This document shows positions 43,141-52,139 of a DNA stretch of 64,000 nt, in pieces. Origin of the DNA: Marinibacterium profundimaris (lineage in GTDB: Bacteria > Pseudomonadota > Alphaproteobacteria > Rhodobacterales > Rhodobacteraceae); NCBI RefSeq assembly GCF_002210095.1, contig NZ_AQQR01000010.1, positions 1 through 64,000 of the forward strand, given 5' to 3'. The translations under genes were made by a program, and so were the position numbers. Position 1 is the first letter of the stretch, and each line of letters begins with the position of its first letter. Under the pieces are notes generated by a model. The model saw nothing but the letters and a program-made list of their open reading frames with translations. It searched no databases and was not told where the DNA came from.

Positions 43141-43160
43141 TGTCCCACGCGTGGGACACC
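43141..43160. promoter_or_regulatory. Perfect 20-bp palindrome upstream of the racemase-family gene
   Basis: Ten bases (GTGTCCCACG) followed directly by their reverse complement, 156 bp before the start at 42985 and 18 bp after the stop of the outer-membrane protein gene. No T-run follows on either strand, so it is more likely a dimer-binding operator than a terminator. The surrounding bases up to about 43085 are A/T-richer, as expected of a promoter. Confidence 0.5.
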
Positions 43161-43177
43161 CGCCGCGCCTTCCTGGC

Positions 43178-43978
43178 CTATTTCGGGAACAGGAAGGTCA
43201 CGATCGCCCGGACGCCCAGCCCGCTCGGCCCCCCGTCGGGGGTGTCGATCCACTGCCGCAGGCCCAGCCCGAAGCTTACCGGTTGCGACCCGAAGGTCAC
43301 CACCTTCGAGGCGACCAGGTTGATCGGGACCGAGGCCTCGTCGGCGACCCAATCATAGGTCGTCTCGGAATTGATCGTGAAGGTCCAGGCGGTGGGAGTC
43401 GTGTAGGACAGGAAGGGCTGCACATAAGAGGCGTTGATCGCGGCATCCCCCGGCTCGGGATCGATACCCCAGAGATGGTTGGCAAGCACCCCGTAGGTCC
43501 AGCCGTTCTGCTGGCGCAGCGCCACGCCGGTCGGACCGACGGCCCATTGATCGGCGGTAAAGCCCTCCTCTCCGACGGGCAGGTTGAAGGCCGGCCCCAC
43601 GCCCCAGATCCAGCCGCCCGGGCCGGGATCCTTGGGCGAGAAGAACAGGCTTTGCAGAACATCCCCCAGCCCGTCCCGCGACAGGTCCGGGCCGGTCACG
43701 TCGGTCTGCCAGTTGTAGGGCAGGATCGTCCGCGAGATCAGGTTCCAGTCCTCCCCGATCGAGATCGGAATGACGGGCTGCAGCAACAGCTTCGACTGCT
43801 GCCCCTCGCCGTCAGCGCCCATGCCCCGGTCGAAATTGTACTGCAGCGGCACGCTGATCAGCGAGGCCACCGGGTTCGACAGCTGCTTGGCCAGGTCGGC
43901 CGAGCCCGACGATTGCGCCACAGCCGGCGTGCCCGCCAGCAAAAGCGTGACCACCGCCGCGCACTTCGGGTTCATCAT
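43178..43978 (-). CDS. Outer-membrane transporter-like protein (phenol MetA-pathway/neuromedin-U-type family)
   Basis: 266 residues from the ATG at 43978 (MMNPKCAAVV), preceded by AGGGGA. Signal peptide to about residue 21 (PAVA). The mature part begins SADLAKQLSNPVASLISVPLQYN and contains DWNLISRTILPYNWQ and GGWIWGVGPAFNLP, a conserved beta-barrel pattern found in many proteobacterial proteins annotated only as transporter. The last residue region LGVRAIVTFLFPK fits a terminal beta-strand. It would sit in the outer membrane; the substrate is unknown. It is divergent from the FGE gene, so it might serve the sulfatase locus. Confidence 0.78.
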   Translation of the reverse strand: MMNPKCAAVVTLLLAGTPAVAQSSGSADLAKQLSNPVASLISVPLQYNFDRGMGADGEGQQSKLLLQPVIPISIGEDWNLISRTILPYNWQTDVTGPDLSRDGLGDVLQSLFFSPKDPGPGGWIWGVGPAFNLPVGEEGFTADQWAVGPTGVALRQQNGWTYGVLANHLWGIDPEPGDAAINASYVQPFLSYTTPTAWTFTINSETTYDWVADEASVPINLVASKVVTFGSQPVSFGLGLRQWIDTPDGGPSGLGVRAIVTFLFPK

Positions 43979-44355
43979 CCTTGCGTCCCCTGTCATTCCC
44001 TTGCCACCCCGCGCAGGTCCGGCACCGCGACCGGAGAGGGCTGCATCGGCATGTTCCTTCCCGGCAAGGTGCGCCCCAATCGCCTGCGATGCAATGGAAA
44101 AGACCGGCGTCGCATGGTCGGGCGCCGGGCTGTCCATGAAGGGCCGTGGACACGTTTCGCCCGGTGACCGGTTTCCGCCTCACGGCGCGGCGTTATGCCA
44201 TGCGTGCCGCCGCATCGGCGCGCGACAGCAACGACAGACACGGCCCCGGACGCCATCGCAACGGACCCCCAACCGACAGGCGACGGCGCAGACAATCCGC
44301 TTGCAGCCCGGGGCCTGTTATCCCAATAGGTGACAGAGAAGAGGAACTGCGATCC
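43979..44355. other. Divergent intergenic region, outer-membrane protein and FGE genes
   Basis: 377 bp. An open frame runs through it in phase with FGE (from 44146), but the residues are arginine-rich and unlike any FGE N-terminus. No clear operator or riboswitch was seen. The last 60 bp, with TGTTATCCCAATAGGTGAC, are the most promoter-like. Confidence 0.45.
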
Positions 44356-45330
44356 ATGTCGCAAGAAGCAAAATCATGTTGCGCGGGCGACTCCCGCGGC
44401 CTTTTTGAGCTTTCGGACAAGGCCTATCTCGACGCAGCCCGTGACGTGCCGCCCGCAGGGGCCGAGGTGCGGGACAGGCTGCGCAACCGGCTGGTTGCAC
44501 TCGACGGGGGCTTTTTCGACATGGGAACGCGCAAATCGCGCTTCCCCGACGACCTCGATTCACCCCGCCGCAAGATACGGGTGTCACCGTTCCGAATCTC
44601 GCCGTTTTCCGTCAGCAACGCCGACTACGCCGCCTTTGCCAAGGCGACCGGCTACCGGACCGTTGCAGAGCGGGAAGGGTGGAGCTACGTCTTTCACCTC
44701 TTCCTCGACGACCTCTCGGCCTATCCCGATTATGCCGGGCCGGCGCCCTGGTGGCGGCGCGTCGACGGGGCCTGCTGGCATGCGCCCGAAGGGCCGGGCA
44801 GCGACACCGGCGACCGTCCCGATCATCCGGCCACCCATATCGCCTGGTACGATGCCCATGCCTATTGCCGTTGGGCCGGATTGCGCTTGCCGACGGATGC
44901 CGAATGGGAATTCGCCGCGCGCGGCGGTCTGGCCCACAAGAAATTCCCCTGGGGCAACCAGATGGCGCCAAACGGCAGGTTCGCCATGAACACCTGGCAG
45001 GGGACATTCCCGGATGTGAACACCGCCGAGGACGGATGGATCGGAACGGCCCCCGTCGACGCGTTCGAGCCGAACGGCTTCGGCCTCTACCAGATGACGG
45101 GCAATGTCTGGGAATGGGTGCAGGATTTCTATGGCCCGCGCCCCCCAAAGGGCCGTCTGCCCGAAATCGACCCCAGGGGACCGGACAGCGGAGATGCCCG
45201 GATTCAGCGCGGCGGATCCTACCTGTGCCACGTCAGCTATTGCGACCGGTACCACGTGCATTCCCGCACCCGGAACGACCCGACGAGTTCCGCCGGCCAC
45301 AGCGGGTTCCGGGTGGCAGCCGACATCTGA
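44356..45330 (+). CDS. Formylglycine-generating enzyme (SUMF1/FGE family)
   Basis: Converts the active-site cysteine of sulfatases (CxPxR) to formylglycine, using oxygen and copper. 324 residues from ATG 44356, which has an AGAGGAA site. VALDGGFFDMGT is the usual FGE opening. LRLPTDAEWEFAARGG, TGNVWEWVQDFYGP and the C-terminal GGSYLCHVSYCDRYHV follow in order. C291 and C296 in the last block match the two active-site cysteines of characterised FGEs (C336 and C341 in the human enzyme), so this is a true FGE, not a mere relative. No signal peptide, so it acts in the cytoplasm. Three FGly-type sulfatases are encoded within 14 kb. 15 of its first 50 codons end in A or T. Confidence 0.93.
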   Translation: MSQEAKSCCAGDSRGLFELSDKAYLDAARDVPPAGAEVRDRLRNRLVALDGGFFDMGTRKSRFPDDLDSPRRKIRVSPFRISPFSVSNADYAAFAKATGYRTVAEREGWSYVFHLFLDDLSAYPDYAGPAPWWRRVDGACWHAPEGPGSDTGDRPDHPATHIAWYDAHAYCRWAGLRLPTDAEWEFAARGGLAHKKFPWGNQMAPNGRFAMNTWQGTFPDVNTAEDGWIGTAPVDAFEPNGFGLYQMTGNVWEWVQDFYGPRPPKGRLPEIDPRGPDSGDARIQRGGSYLCHVSYCDRYHVHSRTRNDPTSSAGHSGFRVAADI

Positions 45331-45336
45331 AACCGC

Positions 45337-46248
45337 TTACGGGCGAAGCCCGTCGGTCAGTTTCTCCAATGTACGCATCATCTGTCGCATGGGCGCGAAA
45401 TCCTCGGACCTGGCGTGATAGGTCACGCCGGTCGGAATGCTCCATGCGAACTGATCAAGATCGACCTCGCGCAAGCCCAGTTCGGGATTGAGATCGGCCA
45501 GAGGTGTCGGCATGCAGACAAGAAACTGATGTTCGGCCACCATCTTGAACGCGATCTGCAGGGAATGTGACTCCAGCGCCAGCCGTGGCTCTGGCAGACC
45601 CTTCGACTTGAAATAGTCCCGGATCCGGATGTTCGCCTGCTGGCCGCTGAACAGGCAGAGCCACGGATAGGTCAGGGTGTCTTCGGGGCCATAGCCGTCA
45701 CGCGAAAAGATGGGATGATGTCTGGCCGCGAAAACGGCGTTGCGCTGTTCGTACAGGACCGTGGTCCGGAAATCGTCGCCGATCTCGTCCTCGGGATGTG
45801 GCGTACCTCCGGCATAGGCACGCAGGTCGCCTTTCTTGAGCAGGGGCAGCAGTTCGCCGCCGACACCCGTTGTCACCTGGACGCGCAGGTTCGGAAAACG
45901 CCGACGCAGAACGGCAAGCATGTCCGGGTAATAGAGAGAGCAGTAAACCGGCCCGCCCCCGATCCGCATCACCCCGTCCAGCCCCTTGGCCTGTGCGCCG
46001 ATTTCGACAAGGGCCGCGTTCCACGAGGCCTCTATCTCTCTGGCGCGGGCATGGAGCACCTCTCCCGCCTCGGTCATCCGCACCCCCCGCGGAAGCCGAA
46101 GCAGCAGTTCGGTGCCAAGCATCTCTTCAAGCTGACGGATGGATTTCGTCAGGGCCGGCTGACTGATGTTCAACATTCGCGCACCGCCGTGAATGGACGA
46201 GGCCTCGACCACGCCGAGGAAATGTTGAAGCCGCCAGATATCACGCAT
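45337..46248 (-). CDS. LysR-family transcriptional regulator
   Basis: 303 residues from the ATG at 46248 (MRDIWRLQHFLGVVEASS), with a GGAGGG site 6 bases before; an earlier ATG at 46272 lacks a site. The helix-turn-helix is GGARMLNISQPALTKSIRQLEEMLGTELL at about residues 24-52, then a type-2 periplasmic-binding-like effector domain from about 90. It is convergent with FGE (6-bp gap) and divergent from the first sulfatase gene, the classic LysR position, so it probably controls the sulfatase operon. Confidence 0.92.
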   Translation of the reverse strand: MRDIWRLQHFLGVVEASSIHGGARMLNISQPALTKSIRQLEEMLGTELLLRLPRGVRMTEAGEVLHARAREIEASWNAALVEIGAQAKGLDGVMRIGGGPVYCSLYYPDMLAVLRRRFPNLRVQVTTGVGGELLPLLKKGDLRAYAGGTPHPEDEIGDDFRTTVLYEQRNAVFAARHHPIFSRDGYGPEDTLTYPWLCLFSGQQANIRIRDYFKSKGLPEPRLALESHSLQIAFKMVAEHQFLVCMPTPLADLNPELGLREVDLDQFAWSIPTGVTYHARSEDFAPMRQMMRTLEKLTDGLRP

Positions 46249-46275
46249 CGCTGTCCCTCCCCAGCCAAGCAATAA

Positions 46276-46291
46276 CTCCGAGGCATCGGAG
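46276..46291. promoter_or_regulatory. LysR-type operator candidate between lysR and sulfatase genes
   Basis: Perfect inverted repeat CTCCGA-GGCA-TCGGAG flanked by A/T-rich bases (AATAA and CAATTT), 28 bp before the LysR start and 121 bp before the sulfatase start. Dyad length and place fit the recognition site of an autoregulating LysR protein. Confidence 0.5.
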
Positions 46292-46411
46292 CAATTTCCA
46301 TGTGTATTAGTCTTTCCGGGACAGGTCGGTCAATCTCCCGGCACCCGCGGGCCCGGGGTGGCCACCGCGATCCAGACTGAATCCCTGTCCTGTGACTGCC
46401 GGAGGAGCCAC

Positions 46412-47929
46412 ATGCGTACGGTCTTCGTACTCTTCGATTCTCTCAATCGCCACGCGTTGTCGTGTTACGGTGGAGAGATCGATACACCGAACTTCGACCG
46501 GCTTGCCGCCCGCACCGTACAGTTCGACCGTCACTACACCGGCAGCTTGCCGTGCATGCCGGCGCGGCGCGATCTGCAAACCGGCCGGCTTTGCTTTCCG
46601 CATCGCAGTTGGGGGCCGCTGGAACCCTTTGACAATTCGTTTGCCGGCATCCTGTCGCAGAAGGGCGTGCACACGCACCTGGTGACGGACCATTTCCACT
46701 ATTTCGAGGATGGCGGTGCCGGCTATCATACCCGCTACGATACATGGGAATTCGTCCGCGGCCAGGAATACGACCAGTGGAAGGCCAGTGTGGCCCCGCC
46801 GCTGGACGCGTATCGCGCAAGATATGCCGCGGCCAGCTATGATCCCGACAGGAAACCGCGCCGTGTGCAGCACCTCGTGAACCGGGACCACATGCAGGCC
46901 GAACAGGACCAGCCGACGCCGCGCTGCATGGCCGCGGCCCTGGAGTTCCTGGACGAGAACCGGGCAGCCGATGACTGGCTCTTGCAGCTTGAGATGTTCG
47001 ATCCGCACGAGCCGTTCCACGCTCCCGACCGGTTCCGCCGGGACGGTGACAGCGATTACACAGGCGGTGTTCTGGACTGGCCCGATTACCAGCGCGTGAC
47101 CGAAACGCCCGAGGAAGTGGCGGAGATCCGTGCCAACTATGCCGCGCTTGTCCGCATGTGCGACGCGTACCTCGGTCATTTGCTGGACTATTTCGATGCC
47201 CATGACCTTTGGGCCGACACGGCGCTTATCCTTACGACCGACCACGGTTTCCTGCTGTCCGAACATGAATGGTGGGGCAAGTGCCGCATGCCGTACTACG
47301 AAGAGGTCGTGCACATTCCGCTGTTCGTGCATCACCCCGATCATGCCGAGCAGGCCGGCACGCGCTGCAGTGCCCTGACGCAGACCGGGGACATCATGCC
47401 CACCCTGCTGGACCTCCACGGATGCCCGATCCCGGACGAGGTGACCGCACACTCCTTGATGGCGGCATTGCGGGGCGAAGCCGGGGACCGCGTAGCCGCA
47501 ACCGGGATATTCGGCGGGCCCATCGGTGTCACGGATGGTCGCTACATGATGTTCCACTATCCGCCGGACGTGCTGGGCGACGGTCTTTTCGAATATACGC
47601 TGAACCCGCAGCACATGCGCGCGCCCTTTGCCAGCGCAGAGATGCAGACAGCGGTCATGGCGCCACCCTTCGCCTTCACCAAGGGGATGCCGGTCATGAA
47701 GATCGCGGCCCTGCCCGAGGCGATGCGTGTGCCCAATCATGACGGCCAGACCTTCGAGGACCAGGGATTTGCGCTTTACGATCTTGAGGCAGACCCCGGC
47801 CAAAAGGCCCCGATCCGCGATGCCGGGGTCGAAACTCGGCTTTACACCGGTTTGATGGACATCCTGCGGGCCACCGATGCACCGGCGGAAAGCTACGGTT
47901 GGTACGGCCTTGCCGACAGGACGGTCTGA
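46412..47929 (+). CDS. Sulfatase A (FGly type, no signal peptide)
   Basis: Alkaline-phosphatase-fold sulfatase, 505 residues from ATG 46412 with a GGAGGAG site. The modification motif is GSLPCMPARR with C48; proline and arginine are in the positions required for FGE. Early metal ligands lie in LFDSLN (D9), and the later pair in TTDHGFLLSEHEWWGK. There is no signal peptide, so it should act in the cytoplasm on an imported sulfate ester. It is closely related to the sulfatase encoded at 56422-57945: runs such as HRSWGPLEPFDNS and HLVTDHFHYFEDGGA are shared. First gene of an operon with sulfatase B, TauE and TIGR02186. Substrate unknown. Confidence 0.9.
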   Translation: MRTVFVLFDSLNRHALSCYGGEIDTPNFDRLAARTVQFDRHYTGSLPCMPARRDLQTGRLCFPHRSWGPLEPFDNSFAGILSQKGVHTHLVTDHFHYFEDGGAGYHTRYDTWEFVRGQEYDQWKASVAPPLDAYRARYAAASYDPDRKPRRVQHLVNRDHMQAEQDQPTPRCMAAALEFLDENRAADDWLLQLEMFDPHEPFHAPDRFRRDGDSDYTGGVLDWPDYQRVTETPEEVAEIRANYAALVRMCDAYLGHLLDYFDAHDLWADTALILTTDHGFLLSEHEWWGKCRMPYYEEVVHIPLFVHHPDHAEQAGTRCSALTQTGDIMPTLLDLHGCPIPDEVTAHSLMAALRGEAGDRVAATGIFGGPIGVTDGRYMMFHYPPDVLGDGLFEYTLNPQHMRAPFASAEMQTAVMAPPFAFTKGMPVMKIAALPEAMRVPNHDGQTFEDQGFALYDLEADPGQKAPIRDAGVETRLYTGLMDILRATDAPAESYGWYGLADRTV

Positions 47930-47943
47930 ATAGGAGACGTGCC

Positions 47944-49482
47944 ATGGCGCACCCGAACATCATCTTCATCATGTGCGACGACCACGCGGCCAACGCGATT
48001 TCGGCCTATGGATCGGTCCTGAACCAGACACCGAACATCGACCGGCTGGCGTCCGAGGGCGCGCGACTGGATCATTGTTACGTCACGAACTCGATCTGCA
48101 CACCGTCCCGCGCGTCGATCCTGACAGGCACCTACAACCACGTGAACCTTGTGACGACGCTGGACACACATCTGGACAACCGGTTGCCCAACGTCGCCAA
48201 GCACCTGCGCATGTCGGGCTATCAGACCGCCATCTTCGGAAAATGGCATCTTGGCGAAGGCAAGGCGCATGAACCGTCGGGGTTCGACGACTGGGCCGTG
48301 GTTCCCGGCCAGGGCGAGTATTTCGACCCGATGATGATCTTTCCGGACGGCGAACGCCGCGTGCCGGGCTATGCCACGGACATCATCACCGAACAATGCG
48401 CAGACTGGATCACCTCGCGGGACAAGGACCGGCCGTTCTTCCTGATGTGTCATCACAAGGCCCCGCATCGGCCCTTCGTGCCGCATCCCCGCCACGCGGA
48501 CCTCTATCCTGACCACCTCCCCGTCCCCGAGACCTATGACGACGACTATGCAAACCGTGCCCAGGCCGCCGCGGCGGCAAAGATGCGGATCCGTCTGGAC
48601 ATGACCTACGAGGACCTCGGGCTGGTCCTGCCGGAAGGCGGGTCCGAAATCGGTGAGCTCGAGAAACCGGGATCGGAACAGCGCAAGGTGCCCGACAATC
48701 CCGAGGGCCTGGTCCTGATCGACCGCGCAACCGGCGAAAAGTACACGTTCAAGGACAAGCGCGCGCTGGACCTGTTCAAGTACCAGAGATACGTCAAACG
48801 GTATCTGCGCACCGTTGCGGCGGTAGATGAAGGTGTTGGCCGGCTGCTGGATACCCTGGATGCCGAGGGGATCGCCGAGAACACCATCGTGATCTACACC
48901 TCGGACCAGGGGTTCTTTCTGGGGGAACACGGCTGGTTCGACAAACGGTTCATGTACGAAGAAAGCCTGCAGATGCCCTTCCTCGTGCGGTACCCGGCCG
49001 AAATCGCCCCCGGAACGGTCGTGAACGAGATCGCGACCAACGTGGATTTCGCGCCGACGTTCCTGGACTATGCCGGTGCCACGACCCCCAGCTACATGCA
49101 GGGCGCCAGCCTGCGGCCGGTGCTGTCAGGCGAGGCGCCGGATGATTGGCAGGATGTGGCCTATCACCGCTACTGGATGCACAAGGACGACATCCACAAC
49201 GCCTTTGCCCATTACGGCGTGCGGTCCGACCGGTACAAGCTGATCTACTGGTACAACGAAGCGCTCGATCAGATCGGGGCCAATGAGGGCGAGGAGCCGC
49301 CCGAATGGGAGCTGTTCGATTGCCACGAAGATCCTCACGAACTTCGCAATCTGGCGGCTGATCCGGATCATGGCGAGGTCTTCATGACGATGCTTGCGCT
49401 GCTGGATCGCAAGATGGCCGAGATCGGCGACGACCCCAGGCACGACAGTGCTCAGATCAGGCGCCAGCGCGCGCCGCGTTAG
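47944..49482 (+). CDS. Sulfatase B (FGly type, no signal peptide)
   Basis: 512 residues from ATG 47944 with an AGGAG site, 14 bp after sulfatase A. It is of the classic S1 kind: N-terminal NIIFIMCDDHAANAIS with the metal-binding aspartates D12 and D13, modification motif SICTPSRAS with C52, GKWHLGE for the sulfate-binding lysine and histidine, and TSDQGFFLGEHGWFDKR. It differs from sulfatases A and C in both motif and layout and resembles glycosaminoglycan or glucosamine-type sulfatases, but no substrate can be claimed. The lack of a signal peptide again points to the cytoplasm. Confidence 0.92.
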   Translation: MAHPNIIFIMCDDHAANAISAYGSVLNQTPNIDRLASEGARLDHCYVTNSICTPSRASILTGTYNHVNLVTTLDTHLDNRLPNVAKHLRMSGYQTAIFGKWHLGEGKAHEPSGFDDWAVVPGQGEYFDPMMIFPDGERRVPGYATDIITEQCADWITSRDKDRPFFLMCHHKAPHRPFVPHPRHADLYPDHLPVPETYDDDYANRAQAAAAAKMRIRLDMTYEDLGLVLPEGGSEIGELEKPGSEQRKVPDNPEGLVLIDRATGEKYTFKDKRALDLFKYQRYVKRYLRTVAAVDEGVGRLLDTLDAEGIAENTIVIYTSDQGFFLGEHGWFDKRFMYEESLQMPFLVRYPAEIAPGTVVNEIATNVDFAPTFLDYAGATTPSYMQGASLRPVLSGEAPDDWQDVAYHRYWMHKDDIHNAFAHYGVRSDRYKLIYWYNEALDQIGANEGEEPPEWELFDCHEDPHELRNLAADPDHGEVFMTMLALLDRKMAEIGDDPRHDSAQIRRQRAPR

Positions 49483-49489
49483 GCGGGAC

Positions 49490-50428
49490 ATGCCAATCTA
49501 TCTGCCCATAGCCGAACTCACCGTAAACCTGTTTCACCTGTTGGGGCTGGGTGTTGTGGTGGGGACGATCTCGGGGCTGTTCGGGGTCGGCGGGGGGTTC
49601 CTGCTCACGCCGTTCCTGATGATCTACGGTGTGCCTTCCCCGGTCGCCGTGGCCTCGGTGACAGCGCAGGTTGTCGCCTCTTCGACCTCGGGGACGCTGG
49701 CGCACCTGGCCCGCAACACGATTGACCTGAAGCTGGGTGCCCTGCTTGTCGCCGGGGGAAGCCTGGGCGCGGTGCTGGGCGTGATCATCTTCGATGTCCT
49801 GAAAAGCCTCGGGCAGCTCGACGTGCTTCTGGCGATCGGCTACCTGACGCTTCTGGGGTCGATCGGGACACTCATGCTGGTCGAAAGCACCGGCCTGAGC
49901 TTTCGCCGCAAGCAGGCCGGCCAGACCGCCCAACCGCGGCCGCGACGGCGGTTTCCCCCGTGGATCCGCGCCCTGCCCTTTCCGGTCACGTTCCGGCGCT
50001 CCGGTCTGGTGGTTTCCGCCATCCCGGTCGTCGCGGTCGGATTGATCATCGGTGTCATCGGGGCCATCCTGGGGATCGGAGGCGGCTTCATCCTTGTGCC
50101 GGCGCTTGTCTACCTGCTGCGCGTTCCGGGCAAATTCGTCGTGGGCACATCGTTGTTGCATCTGACGGCCGTCATGGCGGTGACCTGTACGCTTCATGCC
50201 CTGCGCAACCAGTCGGTCGATCTGATCCTTGCCTTCTGCCTGATGATCGGCGGCGTGTTCGGGGCCCAGGTCGGCGCGGCCATGGGCAGGAACCTCGACG
50301 CACGGCAGCTGCGCCTTCTGTTGGCCGTGATCGTGCTCGTCGTCGCGGCGCGCTTTGCCTACGGGCTGATCGTGCTGCCCGACACCCTGTTCCAAAGCAA
50401 TCGTATCGATGCGGGGATGATCCCATGA
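49490..50428 (+). CDS. TauE/SafE-family permease (sulfite/sulfur-anion exporter)
   Basis: Membrane permease of 312 residues with about eight helices in two repeats. The glycine-rich start of each repeat is seen in GTISGLFGVGGGFLLTPFL and GVIGAILGIGGGFILVPALV. Characterised relatives export sulfite or sulfoacetate. ATG 49490 lies 7 bp after sulfatase B, and the end overlaps the next gene by 4 bp, so it is part of the sulfatase operon. Its likely job is to remove the sulfur oxyanion produced by desulfation; import of another anion cannot be excluded. Confidence 0.88.
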   Translation: MPIYLPIAELTVNLFHLLGLGVVVGTISGLFGVGGGFLLTPFLMIYGVPSPVAVASVTAQVVASSTSGTLAHLARNTIDLKLGALLVAGGSLGAVLGVIIFDVLKSLGQLDVLLAIGYLTLLGSIGTLMLVESTGLSFRRKQAGQTAQPRPRRRFPPWIRALPFPVTFRRSGLVVSAIPVVAVGLIIGVIGAILGIGGGFILVPALVYLLRVPGKFVVGTSLLHLTAVMAVTCTLHALRNQSVDLILAFCLMIGGVFGAQVGAAMGRNLDARQLRLLLAVIVLVVAARFAYGLIVLPDTLFQSNRIDAGMIP

Positions 50429-51195
50429 CCCGGTGGGCCGCCGTTCTGGCAAAGGCGCTGCTGCTGGTCGCGGCGATGACGGCTGCGCCGCATTCTCGGG
50501 GACATGCCGAGACCCTGAGCCTTGCAATCTCGGACCCTGTGATCCGCCTCAATCCGAACTATGCCGGGGCACCGATCGCCCTGTTCGGCCGTTTCGACGA
50601 GACATCGCCGGATGCCACATACGATGTTTCGGTCACCGTGGTCGGTCCGGCGCGGGCCAGGGTCGTGAACCAGGTTGGCCGGAATGCCGTGGGCATGGTG
50701 GTGACGACCCGGCGTGTCTATTATGATCGCCTGCCGACACTTGCCCACCTGATAACCAACCGCCCCCTGGACCGCTTTGCCGACGATCAGACGGCACGGC
50801 GGCTTTCGTTGCGGCCCGTCGACCTGATCGAGGACGCGCGCCTGGGGACGGACCCGGACGGCGAGGCTTTCGATCGCGCATTGCTGCGGGATCTGGTTCA
50901 GCGCAATGAATACGGAGTGGACGGACATGGCGCGACATTCATCTCGCCCGGGTTCTTTTCCGCCAGATTGCAGCTGCCCTCGTCGATCCTGTCCGGCCCC
51001 TACCTGGCCCGGGTTGTCCTGTTCCGCGACGGCGAGGTTGTCGACACTGCGGAACAGGCCTTTGTCGTCCAGGTTGCAGGGCTTGGCAGCCGACTGACCC
51101 AAATGGCGCGACGTGCGCCGCAACATTATGCGGCGCTTGTTGTCTTCGTGGCACTCGCCACGGGGTGGCTGGGGGGCGTGATCTTCAGACGCTAG
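50425..51195 (+). CDS. TIGR02186-family membrane protein (Alph_Pro_TM)
   Basis: 256 residues. An N-terminal signal or anchor (MTRWAAVLAKALLLVAAMTA) is followed by a periplasmic domain starting LSLAISDPVIRLNPNYAGAPIALFG, and one C-terminal helix AALVVFVALATGWLGGVIF. It matches the alphaproteobacterial TIGR02186/PF09608 family as I remember it, a family of unknown function that often lies beside a TauE/SafE permease. Overlap by 4 bp with the permease suggests an accessory or regulatory subunit. Its stop codon overlaps that of the convergent DUF4432 gene in a shared CTAG. Confidence 0.82.
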   Translation: MTRWAAVLAKALLLVAAMTAAPHSRGHAETLSLAISDPVIRLNPNYAGAPIALFGRFDETSPDATYDVSVTVVGPARARVVNQVGRNAVGMVVTTRRVYYDRLPTLAHLITNRPLDRFADDQTARRLSLRPVDLIEDARLGTDPDGEAFDRALLRDLVQRNEYGVDGHGATFISPGFFSARLQLPSSILSGPYLARVVLFRDGEVVDTAEQAFVVQVAGLGSRLTQMARRAPQHYAALVVFVALATGWLGGVIFRR

Positions 51196-52139
51196 GCGAA
51201 GGTCGGATCGAACGTTATCCGCACGCCGAACCTCAGCGTCTCGCCGACCTCGGATGGCGGGAGAGCACCCTGGGCCTGCAGGCTGGCCCGGCTTTGCCGT
51301 TCGTGGGTCGCGGGTTCCAGGCAGATCAATCCGACGCCCGCTGCGTGATTGCGCAGGACCTGGAAAATCGGAAGGCCCCCGCCGTCATACCCAAGTTCGA
51401 GAGATGGGCCCAACGTTGAAACAAGCCGGGCCTGGCACTGCCCCGGTCCGCTGGGCCTGGTGGTGATGCCGTCCGCATCAAGGGCAGTGCCGGTGATGTC
51501 CTGACCGGACAGGGACAGGCGGGTTCCGTCCACCGCGAAGGGGAAGCCGAGATTGACGTGATACATCGCCATCACCGGCACGCTACCCGATGCGACGCTG
51601 ACCCGGTCCGAGACACGGATTTCGCGCCCGCCCAGCGGGATGTCGATGCAACGGCGCAGTTTCAGCGCGCCCCGGCCAAGATCGAACTGCGCGCATTCCG
51701 CCTCGATCCGATACAGGCAGGTATCCCCGTCCCAGATGGCACGGGCGGACATGACGGTTGCCGGCATCGACAGCATGTTGCCATGTTGCGGATAGGCCTG
51801 CCCGTCAACTGTTTCCGGCGCGCGGATATGGTCGAAGCCGCAGGTCTGCATCAGCCCATAGAGCGCCGTGTTTCCGACGGCACGGGTCCGGTCGATGGCG
51901 CTCATCGGGCCGGTCCAGTGAAACGGAACATCACCGCACCAGACGGCGCCCAGATCGCAAAGCCGGTCGGGCAGGACATCGACCCTAAGGCCCGCGCCCG
52001 CCTCGATCCGCAGGATACGACTGCCCCGGGCCGGCCCGTCGGTCACTTCGAGATGTTCGATCCCGAACAGACGGTCGGGATCCGGGATCAGCCTTTCAAG
52101 TTCAGCGCGGGTCCAGTCCCGTCCGAAGAGCCGGGTCAT
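51192..52139 (-). CDS. DUF4432 aldose-1-epimerase-like protein
   Basis: 315 residues, galactose-mutarotase-like beta fold. GSRILRIEAGAGLRVDVLPDR and GLMQTCGFDHIRAPE, with histidines in YPQHGNM and MYHVNLGFPF, match DUF4432 proteins, which usually stand beside sugar uptake and breakdown genes. Start 52139 overlaps the transporter ATPase stop by 4 bp; a frame up to 52331 is a shadow. It is the last gene of the importer operon and is the best sign that the transported compound is a sugar or sugar conjugate. The enzymatic reaction is unproven. Confidence 0.82.
   Translation of the reverse strand: MTRLFGRDWTRAELERLIPDPDRLFGIEHLEVTDGPARGSRILRIEAGAGLRVDVLPDRLCDLGAVWCGDVPFHWTGPMSAIDRTRAVGNTALYGLMQTCGFDHIRAPETVDGQAYPQHGNMLSMPATVMSARAIWDGDTCLYRIEAECAQFDLGRGALKLRRCIDIPLGGREIRVSDRVSVASGSVPVMAMYHVNLGFPFAVDGTRLSLSGQDITGTALDADGITTRPSGPGQCQARLVSTLGPSLELGYDGGGLPIFQVLRNHAAGVGLICLEPATHERQSRASLQAQGALPPSEVGETLRFGVRITFDPTFA

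Noticed and set aside
44146-44355. N-terminal extension of FGE
   Set aside because: The extra 70 residues are Arg/Pro-rich without FGE similarity, and ATG 44356 has a good ribosome site.
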